From Holothuria scabra (Eukaryota > Echinodermata > Holothuroidea > Aspidochirotida > Holothuriidae): 64,000 bases of DNA. Shown here piece after piece: positions 58,901-64,000 of this stretch. The notes under the pieces are model-generated. The model was not told the DNA's origin. It did no database searches and worked only from the letters and a program-made list of their open reading frames with translations. The translations under genes and the position numbers were made by a program. Each line of letters begins with the position of its first letter. Position 1 is the stretch's first letter. The stretch spans positions 13,677,887 through 13,741,886 of the forward strand of contig CM074195.1 of the NCBI GenBank assembly GCA_037179385.1, given 5' to 3'.

Positions 58901-61348
58901 TACTTATCCTTCAGTAATTTTAGTATCTATTACCAGGGAGCTGCCTTACATAGATCTCTCTTTGTTGTGTGAGGAGACTTCCATACTGTGGGGTCACTGT
59001 AATGCCCTGGTCAAGATGGAGTTGTGGTGGATTAATGATTTTTGTTACATGTTACAATTTGGAATAATGTCAATTTGAATGGACACAAATCAGCATTTCC
59101 TGTCAGCCTTCAAATGGATGATGCATTGAAGTTTCTTTCAGTACTTCACTTTTTGTTTACAAATTTCACGGAGGAGTTAGCTGGGGAGGGAGGGAGGGAG
59201 AGAAAAACAGATGGAAATGATGGTAAGGGAGAGAGGGATTGAGGGAGGGGGGAGGAAAGACATTTGGTTATTTTTTCTTTCCTTATTGCTTATGCCACTG
59301 TCCTACATGAACTGGTCTTTTGCACTATGATTCATGATCCAATTAATTCCTACCCTCACAGGCAGCATTATCTTAAAGTGTACCTCAATTAAAAAGTAAA
59401 AATATGTATTAATAAAAAGTATGAAAAACAACTCCCATCTTCATAGGACATTCCTGAGCTGAGATATAAAATGTTGAAGTTTATTCACTCAGTATAAAAT
59501 GGTACATTGCACAATAATTTTTGATGTCATTGTTGAACTGTAGGTCAAATTACTATCTTTGTCTTTCTTGGTTTGTCTGAAGTTACTGCACCTTGGAACA
59601 AGTTGTGATGTACTCTTACTCTTATGGGGTGATGAATTAAGCCCTCTCTGTGTAATATGCTATGGAAGCAAACAGGAGTGTTCAAGGTCATAACAATATT
59701 TTTAATTTTCAAAGGAAACAAAACATCTAATGTGAGTTGTACAACTAGAAAGACACAAATTACAGTATTGCACAATAGACCAATTTGTTTCAAGAGAATA
59801 AACTTCAACATTTTATATCTTAGCTTGTCCTTTGGACTGTTAGCATTCACTTCTCATGCTCTTATACTTTTGAGTTATTTGACTTAAGGTATCGCCATAA
59901 CGGGATGAACTAGCAGTAGAGATTTATCCCTGACACGGTTCAACTGCTAGGTGAACAGCTGTTTACATGCTGGTCCACCCAACTTGAGTTGTCTGGGTAT
60001 GTGATAAGTGTACACCATGACTTTGTTCAAGATGAATTAAAAAACACTGGTAACATCAGAATGATTGAGTGACAGTAGCTTTGCTACTCTAGTTTTTTTT
60101 GGTTGAGTACAATTTTGTCAAAGTGAAGTTTGAGAAGCCTTAGGGTTAATGATCTGCAAAAAAGTGAAAATTTCCCAGTTGGCTGTAAGAGTATGTGTAA
60201 GATTTGTGTTGCATTTATGTGAGATATGTTGTTTGGTACATTATAACCATGTTCTGATTTCTGCCAAATGATGGATAATTTTTCATGTTTTAAAATGCTG
60301 TAGCATTTTGCTTTTTTTTTATTCATTTTTTTCAGTGAAAATCTTTTTTTTAATTTTTATGTCCCGACATTCCATCTTTCCTCTGCAGAATGGAGAATTT
60401 TTCATTGACAACTTAAACAGTGTAACAGTGTTGGGGTTTCAAGTAGAACCAGTAAAAGGAATGGTCGATGCTGGTAACACCAAGAAAATAACCTTTTCAT
60501 GGTCTCCTCCAAAAGGTCATGATGTAAGTTGAGCATTTGGATAAATTCTTGTGTGATGGTCCATCAATAACAGAAAACGGTCTTAGGTATTCTTTTATGG
60601 ACAGAACTGCCAATAAGGAAACTGCTGTTTTACACTCCCTTGCTTCTTTAGACCTTTTTTTCTCATATCTCCTATATGGCTTACTGACAAAACCTTTCTT
60701 ATTTACATGAAATAATAACTCCTCTACCCCTAACCAACAAATTTTTTATCTACTTGGATAGTCATGTGATGCAAGATCCATAGCTTCCATATGTGAACAG
60801 GGGCACTGAATAATTATAAATGCAAATTGTTCTGCATCTGAAATAGCATTTGTATGGACTCGGACTCTGTGGCTTTTGTTTTTTTGTCAAACTTTGTTGT
60901 AATGCTTCTGATATTATTTTAACTTAAATTAAAAGAAACCATGGCATTGAAATTTTGAAATCATTTTAATCATTTGCATTTGTATTCGTATATACACATT
61001 CATGTGAACTTTAAACTGTTAACGTGCCAAACTAAAAAAAAAATATTGCAAACCCAAATCAATAACTATACTGAGAAAATGAAAAAATACAGTCTGGTCA
61101 TTAGCTGTCATTAAATTACAGTATTTGTTTTTACATAAAAAATACCACTGAGAAGTTGTAAGAAAATGCTAATATTAATGGGAGTAAAGCCAGCCCTGAC
61201 ATACTTTTATGCCTTTTTTTTTTATCTCCAGCCCAACATGCCCATCGAGTCCAGTATCATTCTCAACTTGAAAGGCGATGTTTTAGAGAGATACAATATT
61301 TTGCTTCATGCTATGGTTGTAACAAAGGAACAAGAGAGCCTCCTATAA
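19645..61348 (+). CDS. CFAP74: CFAP74, ciliary central-apparatus protein (34 spliced coding exons)
   Basis: The joined exons give 1744 residues, comparable to vertebrate CFAP74 (about 1600). Residues 1-130 are acidic and Ser-rich. About 130-470 form a Lys/Glu-rich coiled coil ending in an acidic patch. From about 580 to the end are repeated ASH/PapD-like beta modules, with motifs such as FKDFDVGKSYKKK, MIDFGVQVIGET, LDFGFCTIHES and FGEVSIGQRVIK. Low-complexity inserts (Lys-rich about 765-780, Glu-rich 780-840, Lys/Glu 1215-1290) interrupt the beta region. CFAP74 belongs to the C1d projection of the central pair in motile cilia, with CFAP54, CFAP46 and CFAP221. The start at 19645 has A at -3 and is the first ATG in its exon; the 5' noncoding exon is not located. 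The alternatives (HYDIN, CFAP47, CFAP65) fit the mix of coiled coil and ASH domains less well. Confidence 0.88.
20392..20547 (+). CDS. CFAP74: CFAP74 coding exon 2
   Basis: Residues 87-138 (EETLSDHDLELPVSDSEK to EHQVKTT). The acceptor is good. The donor GTTCGT is weak, but it is the only one that keeps the frame with the next exon; GTAAAG six bases later leads to a stop. Confidence 0.75.
20755..20958 (+). CDS. CFAP74: CFAP74 coding exon 3
   Basis: Residues 139-206, a charged coiled-coil segment (EELKKCRTTIEALELEQEH onward). Acceptor TTTTTTAAAG, donor GTAAGT, split codons at both ends. Confidence 0.85.
21658..21831 (+). CDS. CFAP74: CFAP74 coding exon 4
   Basis: Residues 207-264, coiled coil (LELSKADLERGKFLLAEEEL onward). 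Acceptor AAACAG, donor GTGAGT. The phase matches both neighbours. Confidence 0.85.
22766..22876 (+). CDS. CFAP74: CFAP74 coding exon 5
   Basis: Residues 265-301, coiled coil (DHFDALKERDRKQRQALSAA). The acceptor TTTTACAG is formed at the edge of a tandem repeat (22592-22765). Donor GTAAGG. Confidence 0.85.
23337..23439 (+). CDS. CFAP74: CFAP74 coding exon 6
   Basis: Residues 302-336, coiled coil (VRQQKEEEEDRAKEHMDKRV). Acceptor TTACAG, donor GTAAGG, ends in phase 0. Confidence 0.85.
24426..24583 (+). CDS. CFAP74: CFAP74 coding exon 7
   Basis: Residues 337-388, coiled coil (ENLKALQARNKYLEKQAKV onward). Acceptor CTCTCCAG, donor GTGAGT. A 180-codon antisense frame across it is a shadow. Confidence 0.85.
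25100..25364 (+). CDS. CFAP74: CFAP74 coding exon 8
   Basis: Residues 389-477. The end of the coiled coil, a basic-proline linker (VAPLPKKPLKLLDQVLPR) and a Glu/Asp-rich patch. Acceptor TCACTCAG, donor GTATAA (non-ideal), phase 0. Confidence 0.82.
25365..28381 (+). other. CFAP74 intron 8 (3.0 kb)
   Basis: No gene is seen inside. It holds a direct 20-bp duplication around 26081-26121 ('caaaattacaatctaaatgc' twice) and a duplicated 'cttctccttctagaagtagttt' block at about 28132-28175. Confidence 0.6.
28382..28561 (+). CDS. CFAP74: CFAP74 coding exon 9
   Basis: Residues 478-537, acidic then FEGLWDKAHKPYT. Acceptor GTCCTCAG, donor GTAAGT, phase 0 at both ends. Confidence 0.85.
28751..28927 (+). 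CDS. CFAP74: CFAP74 coding exon 10
   Basis: Residues 538-596, including MEKEIMANALDKHRAGIVRK and FKGHAFVSKPSIVHFK. The latter leads into the first ASH-type module and is typical of CFAP74. Acceptor CTTAAG, donor GTAAGT. Confidence 0.9.
29355..30095. mobile_element. Degraded relative of the 48.7-50.0 kb element
   Basis: Near the left edge it has 'catggaaaacctgaaaaagtc' followed by 'atgaaattt', and near the right edge 'aagtcatgaaaattga' and 'ttcaggaaccc'. These match the subterminal parts of the hAT-like element at 48713-50039. The termini are eroded. Confidence 0.45.
29545..29907. repeat. Inverted repeat with 330-base spacer
   Basis: TATACATGGACAGAGCAT on the left is reverse-complementary to ATGCTCTGTCCATGTATA on the right. 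It may mark the ends of a small element inside the degraded hAT copy. Confidence 0.5.
31191..31309 (+). CDS. CFAP74: CFAP74 coding exon 11
   Basis: Residues 597-635 of the first ASH module (DFDVGKSYKKKIIMTNVSYS onward). Acceptor ACCAACAG, donor GTGAGT, split codon. Confidence 0.9.
31661..31727 (+). CDS. CFAP74: CFAP74 coding exon 12
   Basis: Residues 636-658 (FDPPGQMSAGMSCEMLVSFK), a conserved ASH signature in CFAP74. Acceptor CAATTAG, donor GTGAGT. Confidence 0.9.
31800..31960. repeat. Clustered TCTTGCAA/TTGCAAGA motifs
   Basis: In about 160 bases the core CTTGCAA or its complement occurs at least six times. It may be a degraded element. It lies in the intron between coding exons 12 and 13. 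Confidence 0.35.
32297..32386 (+). CDS. CFAP74: CFAP74 coding exon 13
   Basis: Residues 659-688 (INEDLFGEVQFLAQTGPLS to CTTKKCD), end of the first ASH module. Acceptor TCTACAG, donor GTAAGC. Confidence 0.9.
32928..33051 (+). CDS. CFAP74: CFAP74 coding exon 14
   Basis: Residues 689-729 (VSVDSDMIDFGVQVIGETLR onward), start of the second ASH module. Acceptor TCTGCAG, donor GTAGAT, one-base split codon. Confidence 0.9.
33623..33672 (+). CDS. CFAP74: CFAP74 coding exon 15
   Basis: Residues 730-746 (MKQPTILSVGTSLGRM), a 50-bp exon after a long T-run acceptor. Donor GTAAGT. Confidence 0.85.
34048..34430. repeat. Dispersed repeat D2, copy 2
   Basis: It is homologous to 8632-8985 with the same order of landmarks. 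It lies in the CFAP74 intron between coding exons 15 and 16. Confidence 0.65.
34851..34950 (+). CDS. CFAP74: CFAP74 coding exon 16
   Basis: Residues 747-779. An acidic start then a Lys/Gly tract (KGKGKKKGKGKKKS). This is a low-complexity insert within the second ASH module. Acceptor CATTTTAG, donor GTAAAG. Confidence 0.82.
35390..35612 (-). mobile_element. tRNA-derived SINE
   Basis: On the - strand the head reads tRNA-like: an A box TGGTCAAGTGGTTAG (35580-35594) and a B box around GGTTGAAAGTTCAAGTCC (about 35539-35556). The body and tail match the pair at 46.7-47.1 kb. It lies in the intron between coding exons 16 and 17. Confidence 0.75.
35974..36117 (+). CDS. CFAP74: CFAP74 coding exon 17
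   Basis: Residues 780-827, a hydrophilic Glu/Gln/Lys/Pro-rich insert (APKSPREEKQSTKSSEMK onward). Acceptor AACTGCAG, donor GTGAGT, phase 1 at both ends. Confidence 0.82.
36359..36549 (+). CDS. CFAP74: CFAP74 coding exon 18
   Basis: Residues 828-891. An acidic patch (DEDDEWMDEEDAAAG), then a return to the beta module (FGSVKLEVIYEPTVPGKVD). Acceptor TTTAAAAG, donor GTAAGG. Confidence 0.87.
37255..37505 (+). CDS. CFAP74: CFAP74 coding exon 19
   Basis: Residues 892-974, a further ASH-type module (IPIKVYANAIDVPVWVERKN to FSVQMKFLP). Acceptor TCAACAG, donor GTATGC. Confidence 0.9.
37568..37787. repeat. 22-bp minisatellite, ten units
   Basis: Exactly 220 bases: ten 22-base units starting TGGGATGT. 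Two variants, one with 'acccc(a)gggtatac' and one with 'tccccaaggtttac', largely alternate. It begins 62 bases after the donor of coding exon 19. It is open in several frames on both strands, but only because of its periodicity. Confidence 0.95.
37895..38175. repeat. AAAGGGTT/CCCTTTG-rich low-complexity tract
   Basis: Short words such as 'ccctttgag', 'caaaggg' and 'gggttcca' recur irregularly over about 280 bases without a fixed period. It lies beside the 22-bp minisatellite. Confidence 0.5.
38411..38574. mobile_element. Hairpin MITE, TA-flanked
   Basis: The arms TACTAACATCGG and CCGATGTTAGTA continue inward as near-complete inverted repeats of about 70-75 bases, with a short loop around 38483-38500. 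The terminal TA fits a Tc1/mariner-type MITE. Confidence 0.75.
38920..39007 (+). CDS. CFAP74: CFAP74 coding exon 20
   Basis: Residues 975-1004 (HNLIEEAEECFDKETGVMEA). Acceptor GTTCACAG, donor GTAAGG. Confidence 0.88.
39340..39545. repeat. Dispersed repeat D1, copy 2
   Basis: Related to 5380-5575 and 50290-50490. It shares 'attcaaggtaaac(c/t)aag', 'gtcacatga' and 'agagccattcat'. Confidence 0.55.
40010..40183 (+). CDS. CFAP74: CFAP74 coding exon 21
   Basis: Residues 1005-1062, start of another ASH module (LEFDQTNLDFGFCTIHES to FGFVNLPE). Acceptor ACTGGCAG, donor GTACCA (non-ideal but frame-keeping). Confidence 0.87.
41078..41211 (+). CDS. CFAP74: CFAP74 coding exon 22
   Basis: Residues 1063-1106 (YVAVQPNDGFGTLLPSETIA to FELTCKSGIN). 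Acceptor CTTTCCAG, donor GTAAAA. Confidence 0.87.
42104..42380 (+). CDS. CFAP74: CFAP74 coding exon 23
   Basis: Residues 1107-1199 (DFKLTCKAVGVHTPLELSHS to YPSVGTIKPGE). Acceptor CTTGCAG. The donor GTAGGT at 42381 keeps phase with the next exon. A GTGAGG five bases earlier (42376) would shift the frame. Confidence 0.87.
42611..42624. promoter_or_regulatory. X-box-like (RFX) motif
   Basis: GTTACCATGACAAC fits RYYNYY-N2-RRNRAC. A second near-palindromic match, GTTGCCATGGCAAT, lies at 42810-42823, 200 bases away in the same intron. Weak evidence; see findings. Confidence 0.3.
42810..42823. promoter_or_regulatory. X-box-like (RFX) motif
   Basis: GTTGCCATGGCAAT reads on the other strand as ATTGCCATGGCAAC, a full match to the RFX X-box pattern and one base from the palindromic consensus. 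Confidence 0.3.
43608..43763 (+). CDS. CFAP74: CFAP74 coding exon 24
   Basis: Residues 1200-1251. It completes a beta strand (KTCVSVKFSPHLSDAEV), then a charged helix-like insert (RQEFEEEQAARKSGTDVTE). Acceptor TTCTACAG, donor GTAAGA. Confidence 0.87.
44688..44702 (+). CDS. CFAP74: Possible CFAP74 microexon
   Basis: Fifteen bases coding DLEDK between a good acceptor (TTTGCTTTGTTTAG) and a GT donor (GTACAG), phase 0 on both sides. Including it keeps the frame and adds an acidic five-residue insert before the Lys-rich exon. It is too short to be sure. Confidence 0.35.
44982..45141. repeat. ~53-bp tandem repeat, three units
   Basis: Units start AATTTGAAAAAAAAAA, followed by 'caaatttgttt(t/c)g' and 'agaatgca(g/a)t'. 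They begin at about 44984, 45037 and 45089. Intronic. Confidence 0.85.
46680..46860 (-). mobile_element. SINE body and tail, - orientation
   Basis: It matches the tail and body of the SINE at 35390-35612 in the same orientation ('ccaaccagttggttcaagtc', 'agctcattggct', 'aagcaccaagcac'). The tRNA head is degraded. Confidence 0.6.
46890..47090 (+). mobile_element. SINE copy, + orientation
   Basis: Inverted relative to the neighbour at 46680-46860. It has the remnant of the tRNA B-box (GTTTGACTCC), then 'accaaagactttaaaaatgg', 'ggtgctcagcataaacaatgg' and a tail 'gaaactgggtcatagaac'. Confidence 0.65.
47335..47450 (+). CDS. CFAP74: CFAP74 coding exon 25
   Basis: Residues 1252-1289, Lys/Pro-rich (KNKKGGKKPKSPGLKGKHSP), ending PPKAEEILPE. 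Acceptor TTTACAG, donor GTGAGT. Confidence 0.85.
48133..48258 (+). CDS. CFAP74: CFAP74 coding exon 26
   Basis: Residues 1290-1331 (SDDYAAGLSSLLRQFVGRFN to SGVPGDPGTLPF). Acceptor AACTTCAG, donor GTAAGT. Confidence 0.88.
48713..50039. mobile_element. hAT-like element carrying a MITE
   Basis: Ends CAGGGTTCCCAGC and GGTTGGGAACCCTG are inverted. The subterminal 'tggaaaa(g/a)tcatggaattt' repeats are mirrored near the right end. The flanks share only TAGT of a possible 8-bp duplication. No transposase is recognised. A second element sits at 49276-49473. Confidence 0.6.
49276..49473. mobile_element. hAT-like MITE with perfect 8-bp target duplication
   Basis: It starts CAGTGGCAACC and ends GGTGCTGTCACTG. 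Both flanks read GTTGACTG (49268-49275 and 49474-49481). The G-rich 198-bp interior is noncoding. It inserted into the older element at 48713-50039. Confidence 0.85.
50290..50490. repeat. Dispersed repeat D1, copy 3
   Basis: Related to 5380-5575 and 39340-39545, with 'cattcatgaaacag' and 'actaattcaagt' near its right side. Confidence 0.55.
50651..50816 (+). CDS. CFAP74: CFAP74 coding exon 27
   Basis: Residues 1332-1387, start of an ASH module (DFGEVSIGQRVIKTITIQNL to ADTTIN). The acceptor TTCTCAG is ordinary. The donor GTATCCTTT is the U12-type consensus. Confidence 0.88.
50817..51693 (+). other. CFAP74: U12-type (minor spliceosome) intron of CFAP74
   Basis: The 5' splice site GTATCCTTT matches the U12 consensus. 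The branch site TTCCTTAAC (51671-51679) matches TTCCTTRAY, and its branch A is 15 bases before the AG at 51692-51693, the short distance typical of U12 introns. The join keeps phase 0 and gives the ASH strand pattern expected here. No other intron in this gene model has these signals. Confidence 0.8.
51694..51813 (+). CDS. CFAP74: CFAP74 coding exon 28
   Basis: Residues 1388-1427 (SVLNCHGPFQVLNAIRDLPP to AFEPIQAEA). The first 13 codons depend on the U12 acceptor. A second in-frame acceptor, CCGTTTCAG at 51732, would drop them. Donor GTAAGT. Confidence 0.85.
52808..52963 (+). CDS. CFAP74: CFAP74 coding exon 29
   Basis: Residues 1428-1479 (FYEVLDIKCPTSTLGIVLRG to EEHTEVFK). It ends one ASH module and starts the next (VLDLGYVLAEEEH). 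Acceptor TTCTCAG, donor GTAAGA. Confidence 0.88.
53345..53543 (+). CDS. CFAP74: CFAP74 coding exon 30
   Basis: Residues 1480-1545 (LENSSSFAIDYKINLDSLTR to CKGTLEPG). Acceptor AATACAG, donor GTAAGG, one-base split codon. Element A begins 71 bases after the donor. Confidence 0.88.
53614..54776. mobile_element. Element A: TIR-bounded carrier of 145-bp tandem units
   Basis: The left end GGTTTCGATG (53616-53625) is the exact inverse of CATCGAAACC (54763-54772). The head forms a hairpin (TTGGTTTC...GAGAAACCAA), followed by a TG-rich microsatellite (about 53658-53735). Six units then start near 53749, 53894, 54039, 54184, 54329 and 54475; the first four spacings are exactly 145. Each unit starts '(g/a)ttaaca', 'gatatctcaagat'-like, and ends with AGGTCA-type half-sites. 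There is no transposase. The layout recalls non-autonomous elements with internal tandem arrays (for example Helitron-type HINEs or tandem-repeat MITEs), but the family is not established. Confidence 0.8.
55532..55744 (+). CDS. CFAP74: CFAP74 coding exon 31
   Basis: Residues 1546-1616 (KKVDIAVTFRPDHPSELFAD to ITPEIEDF). Acceptor ATTTACAG. The strong donor GTGAGT is at 55745. A second in-phase donor at 55766 would add seven residues (EFKSGKG). A 153-codon antisense frame here is a shadow. Confidence 0.87.
56288..56421 (+). CDS. CFAP74: CFAP74 coding exon 32
   Basis: Residues 1617-1661 (DVIQAPPVPVLLSFRALAGD to VRTMAVSQKK), start of the final ASH module. Acceptor TTTTAG, donor GTTTGT. Confidence 0.87.
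56823..58529. mobile_element. Element B: TIR-bounded carrier with alternating 145/156-bp units
   Basis: The ends TGATTCCTTGC (56823-56833) and GCAAGGAATCA (58519-58529) are perfect 11-bp inverted repeats. The head forms a hairpin (TTCCTTGCC, GAAG, GCAGGCAAGGAA), followed by a TG-rich microsatellite. Units start at 56925, 57070, 57226, 57371, 57527, 57672, 57817, 57973 and 58118, giving spacings of 145, 156, 145, 156, 145, 145, 156 and 145. The organisation matches element A, but the terminal sequence differs. Confidence 0.82.
59375..59543. mobile_element. Foldback MITE, partial copy 2
   Basis: It shares 'aaagtgtacctcaa', 'cccatcttcatag' and the 'gacattcctgagctgagata' and 'taaaatgttgaagtttattc' blocks with the MITE at 9237-9481. 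The right arm is missing. Confidence 0.65.
59795..59895. mobile_element. Foldback MITE, partial inverted copy 3
   Basis: The reverse complement shares 'gcatgagaa', 'aacagtcca' and 'gatataaaatgttgaagttt' with the left half of the MITE at 9237-9481. With 59375-59543 it forms a 520-base inverted pair. Confidence 0.55.
60389..60523 (+). CDS. CFAP74: CFAP74 coding exon 33
   Basis: Residues 1662-1706 (NGEFFIDNLNSVTVLGFQVE to SPPKGHD), an ASH strand pattern. Acceptor CTCTGCAG, donor GTAAGT. Confidence 0.88.
61232..61348 (+). CDS. CFAP74: CFAP74 last coding exon
   Basis: Residues 1707-1744 (PNMPIESSIILNLKGDVLER to KEQESLL) then TAA. Acceptor TATCTCCAG. Confidence 0.88.
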   Translation, partial: PNMPIESSIILNLKGDVLERYNILLHAMVVTKEQESLL

Positions 61349-63541
61349 AAATAATCAACTTTATTTGAGTAAATTTAAGTGACATTTTGTCCAAAATCTA
61401 TTTATGATTGTTTTGTGCACTTCTTCATATAGGGTTACTCCTGCAAGAAACATAGTGTCTGTATAATTTTATAGCCATTGTGGCTGTAAATAGCCTTGGG
61501 CATTTCCATTCAGTATGGACCAAGACAGGACTGTGAGAAGTTGAAGTTTGTTGGTCTAGCACATAATACATCAAGGTTAAAGATTAATTTTTTAATTTCC
61601 TACCCCCCCCCCCCACCTTCCCCCTTTTCTTCTGTTCCCCCCTTTCTTTACATCATAAGTTAGGAGAACTGCAAGCAACATGGTTTCAAATTTGAAATGT
61701 GTTATTAATTCCAGTAGGTGATGTTTATTACAAATGACATTTAAGTATTTTTTACCAGGATGTACTTTTCTGGAGTTTTGCAATTCCATTGGTAATGAAC
61801 TATAAGATTAAAAGTTAAGAATTAAAACTCCAACAGTCAATTAGAAGTAAGTTTCAGGACATATGTTTTCCTCAGTTTTCTCTTTTAACTCTAAGCCTCT
61901 TCTGCTGATACTTCCTCATGGAATAAAGAGTGAGAGTCACCTAATGTGACTATTTTCAGATTACCAGTCCACAATCAGGGGTGTCACGTTCATTGGGACC
62001 ATTGGGAAAAGCCCTGTCCCAAATTTTGACTAATAATGCATTTGAAAACCCATTTGAGAACCACAAAAACAGTCAAAATGACTATCATGGTTGCAATATG
62101 ACCTGGAAAGCTATCAGTTTTTTATGGCACAATTTGTGGTTTTCACTCCCCCACCCCCCAAGATGGACCCCCAAAACATTGCATGATACCGTGTCTACAA
62201 TGGTAGTTTCTTTTTAACAGCTGGGGTCAGAATATAAAAAACCCTCCCTTTACAATTTGTTCATGTCTAGCTTCATAAACTAATACCTACTAAGGTTCAT
62301 TGTAAATGTAAAAAGTCATGTTGCTGGCAGCGAGTATATGATTTGTTATATGTCTTCATAGGAACAGAGGTGTCAGAATTGGTGCTCTATGGGAGTATCA
62401 AGTAACAAGATAGCTCAGAGACATTATTGAAGCAATGATAGAAAACAAACAGTTGACAGCAAGAATGCTTGAAAATATTGAATTACTTAATAACTGAGGC
62501 CAGAGTTGGGTGATCCAGTGACCTAGATATGAACTAGGATGTTCAGTTCTGAAATAATAAATACCTTAAAAAACAGAGGTTATGCAAAATCTGAGAAGTT
62601 ACCCACAATTTTAGGCAATAAGTGTTCATTGGAAGCCACCTTAAGTTCGAAGTGTACATCCTCCAGCCTGTAGGTTTCTTCCATTTCTGTCACCTGGCCC
62701 TCACTCCTGACTCATATGTATGAACTCACTAGGTTTAAGGAATGCCAATTTTTATGGGTGGGGACCACAGTTTGGTGCTGAATGATCACTGCTGGAGAAT
62801 CCAAGAGAAAGTAACAGAAGAAGACCTTTGCCAGTGTTCCTGCACAAGATTAACCCATCTTGTCAGAATTAGTGGGTATGAGCAGGTTATGTATTCTCTG
62901 TTTGCTGTCTGGATTCTAACTTATTAAAGGGATGTTCCATTGATAAATTTACTTTTGAAGTAACATATATATATATTGTGCACATGGTGTGCAGGAACAA
63001 CCTTTATTACTTCTGAGCAAGATATTTGGGTTGTATCAATGGGAGTGGATCATTGGTATGTCATAGTAGTAGGGTTGTATATATCTCACCCTGAGTACAC
63101 TTCCTGATCCCTCTTTTATTAATTCAAACAAAAACAATTGAGATTGAATTTATTGCGAGACAAAATGTAGAACATCTCAAAAACACAAACCAAAAGGGTA
63201 ATAGAAGTTCCAAACTTACTGATTTCATGAAGTTTTTAGCCATTTCGGAGGATACCTATTGCATAGGAAAACAGGTAGTACCCCTCTCCTCATACAGCTG
63301 TGGAATTTGGTTCAAATGTATGAGCAGTGGCTGCACCAGAATGTCAAAGTTGCAAAATGGGGCATGCTAAGGGCAAAGGAAAATGTTGGAGGGCAAAAAT
63401 ATTTAGTTGCAGCATGAAACTGAGCCCAGAATTCCCACTCCTGCAGGTGGGGGCTCATTGACCAAAGCCCCAGAAGCTCTGCAGTTTCAACATATCTCTG
63501 AATGCAAAATTACATCTCAGAAAAGGTATGCTATTTACTTT
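61349..63541 (+). other. CFAP74 3' UTR and downstream intergenic
   Basis: The 3' UTR starts at 61349. Its end is uncertain (see the AATAAA entry). There is a C-run near 61604-61615 and no further gene. Open frames around 61981-62217 and 62742-62927 are unsupported. Confidence 0.5.
61922..61927 (+). terminator. Candidate polyadenylation signal AATAAA
   Basis: The first canonical AATAAA after the stop codon that I found, about 575 bases downstream. ATTAAA variants occur earlier (around 61807 and 61821). Which one is used is unknown. Confidence 0.4.
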
Positions 63542-64000
63542 TTGGTTTCGATGATAAGAGAAACCAATGCATTCATGATGGCATGTGTATGTATGTATGT
63601 ATGTGTGCGTGCGTGTGTGTGTGTATGTGTGTGTGTTTGTGACACTTTGCTGGTTAACACGATATCTCAAGATAGGAATGTCTGACATTTTTCAAACTTG
63701 GCACATAGATGTGCCATATTAAGAGGAAGAACCGTATTGTTTTTGGTGGAGGGCAAAGGTCATCTGGGGTCAAAGTCTGAAAACCTTGTTAACACAATAT
63801 CTCAAGCTAGGAAAGTTGGATAGATTTTATTTTTGGTATGTTGATGTGTTATAGTCAGAAGATGATCCCTATTGTTTTAGGCGGAGGTCAAAGGTCATCT
63901 GGGGTCACCGGGGGTCAAAGTCTGAAAATCTCGTTAACACAATATCTCAAGGTTGGAATGTCTGACAGTTTCCAAACTTGTTACATAGATGTTCCATATT
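63542..64000. mobile_element. Element C: second copy of element A, cut by window end
   Basis: It starts with the same hairpin head (GGTTTCGATG at 63544-63553), a TG-rich microsatellite, and units at about 63653 (135 bp, lacking ten bases), 63788 (145 bp) and 63933. It continues beyond the window. Compared with element A the head is nearly identical, so they belong to one family. Confidence 0.85.

Overview
The window looks like nuclear DNA of a marine invertebrate. It has long AT-rich introns, U2-type splice sites plus one U12-type site, and many kinds of small mobile elements. My best guess is an echinoderm, perhaps a sea cucumber, judged from the protein and the style of the repeats. The sequence alone does not prove this, and other invertebrate deuterostomes or a mollusc remain possible.

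The main gene covers about 19.6-61.3 kb on the + strand. I stitched 34 coding exons from splice sites with matching phases. They give one open frame of 5235 nt (1744 residues plus stop), and an optional 15-nt microexon would add 5 residues. The protein has an acidic N-terminus, a Lys/Glu-rich coiled coil, then a long series of ASH/PapD-like beta domains. I identify it as CFAP74 (FAP74), a protein of the central apparatus (C1d projection) of motile cilia. One intron (50817-51693) has near-ideal minor-spliceosome (U12) signals. Recognising it restores an ASH-domain segment that a standard exon prediction would miss.

The left third (1-19 kb) has no convincing complete gene. It holds hAT-like transposons with 8-bp target duplications (one of them nested in another), an inverted pair of TTAA-flanked piggyBac-like MITEs, a foldback MITE, a tRNA-derived SINE and the decayed 3' end of a LINE reverse transcriptase. 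There are also two weak gene candidates: two exons of a possible secreted protein at 5.8-6.8 kb, and a 77-residue possible membrane protein on the - strand at 12.3-12.5 kb.

The CFAP74 introns carry further repeats: SINEs, a hairpin MITE, a 22-bp minisatellite of exactly ten units, and a hAT-like element with another MITE inside it. The most unusual are the elements at 53.6-54.8 kb, 56.8-58.5 kb and 63.5-64 kb (the last cut by the window edge). Each has a hairpin head, a TG-rich microsatellite and an array of ~145-bp units. The two complete ones also have short inverted termini. The units carry nuclear-receptor-type direct repeats (AGGTCA spaced by 1 or 2 bases). This set is the best candidate for something undescribed.
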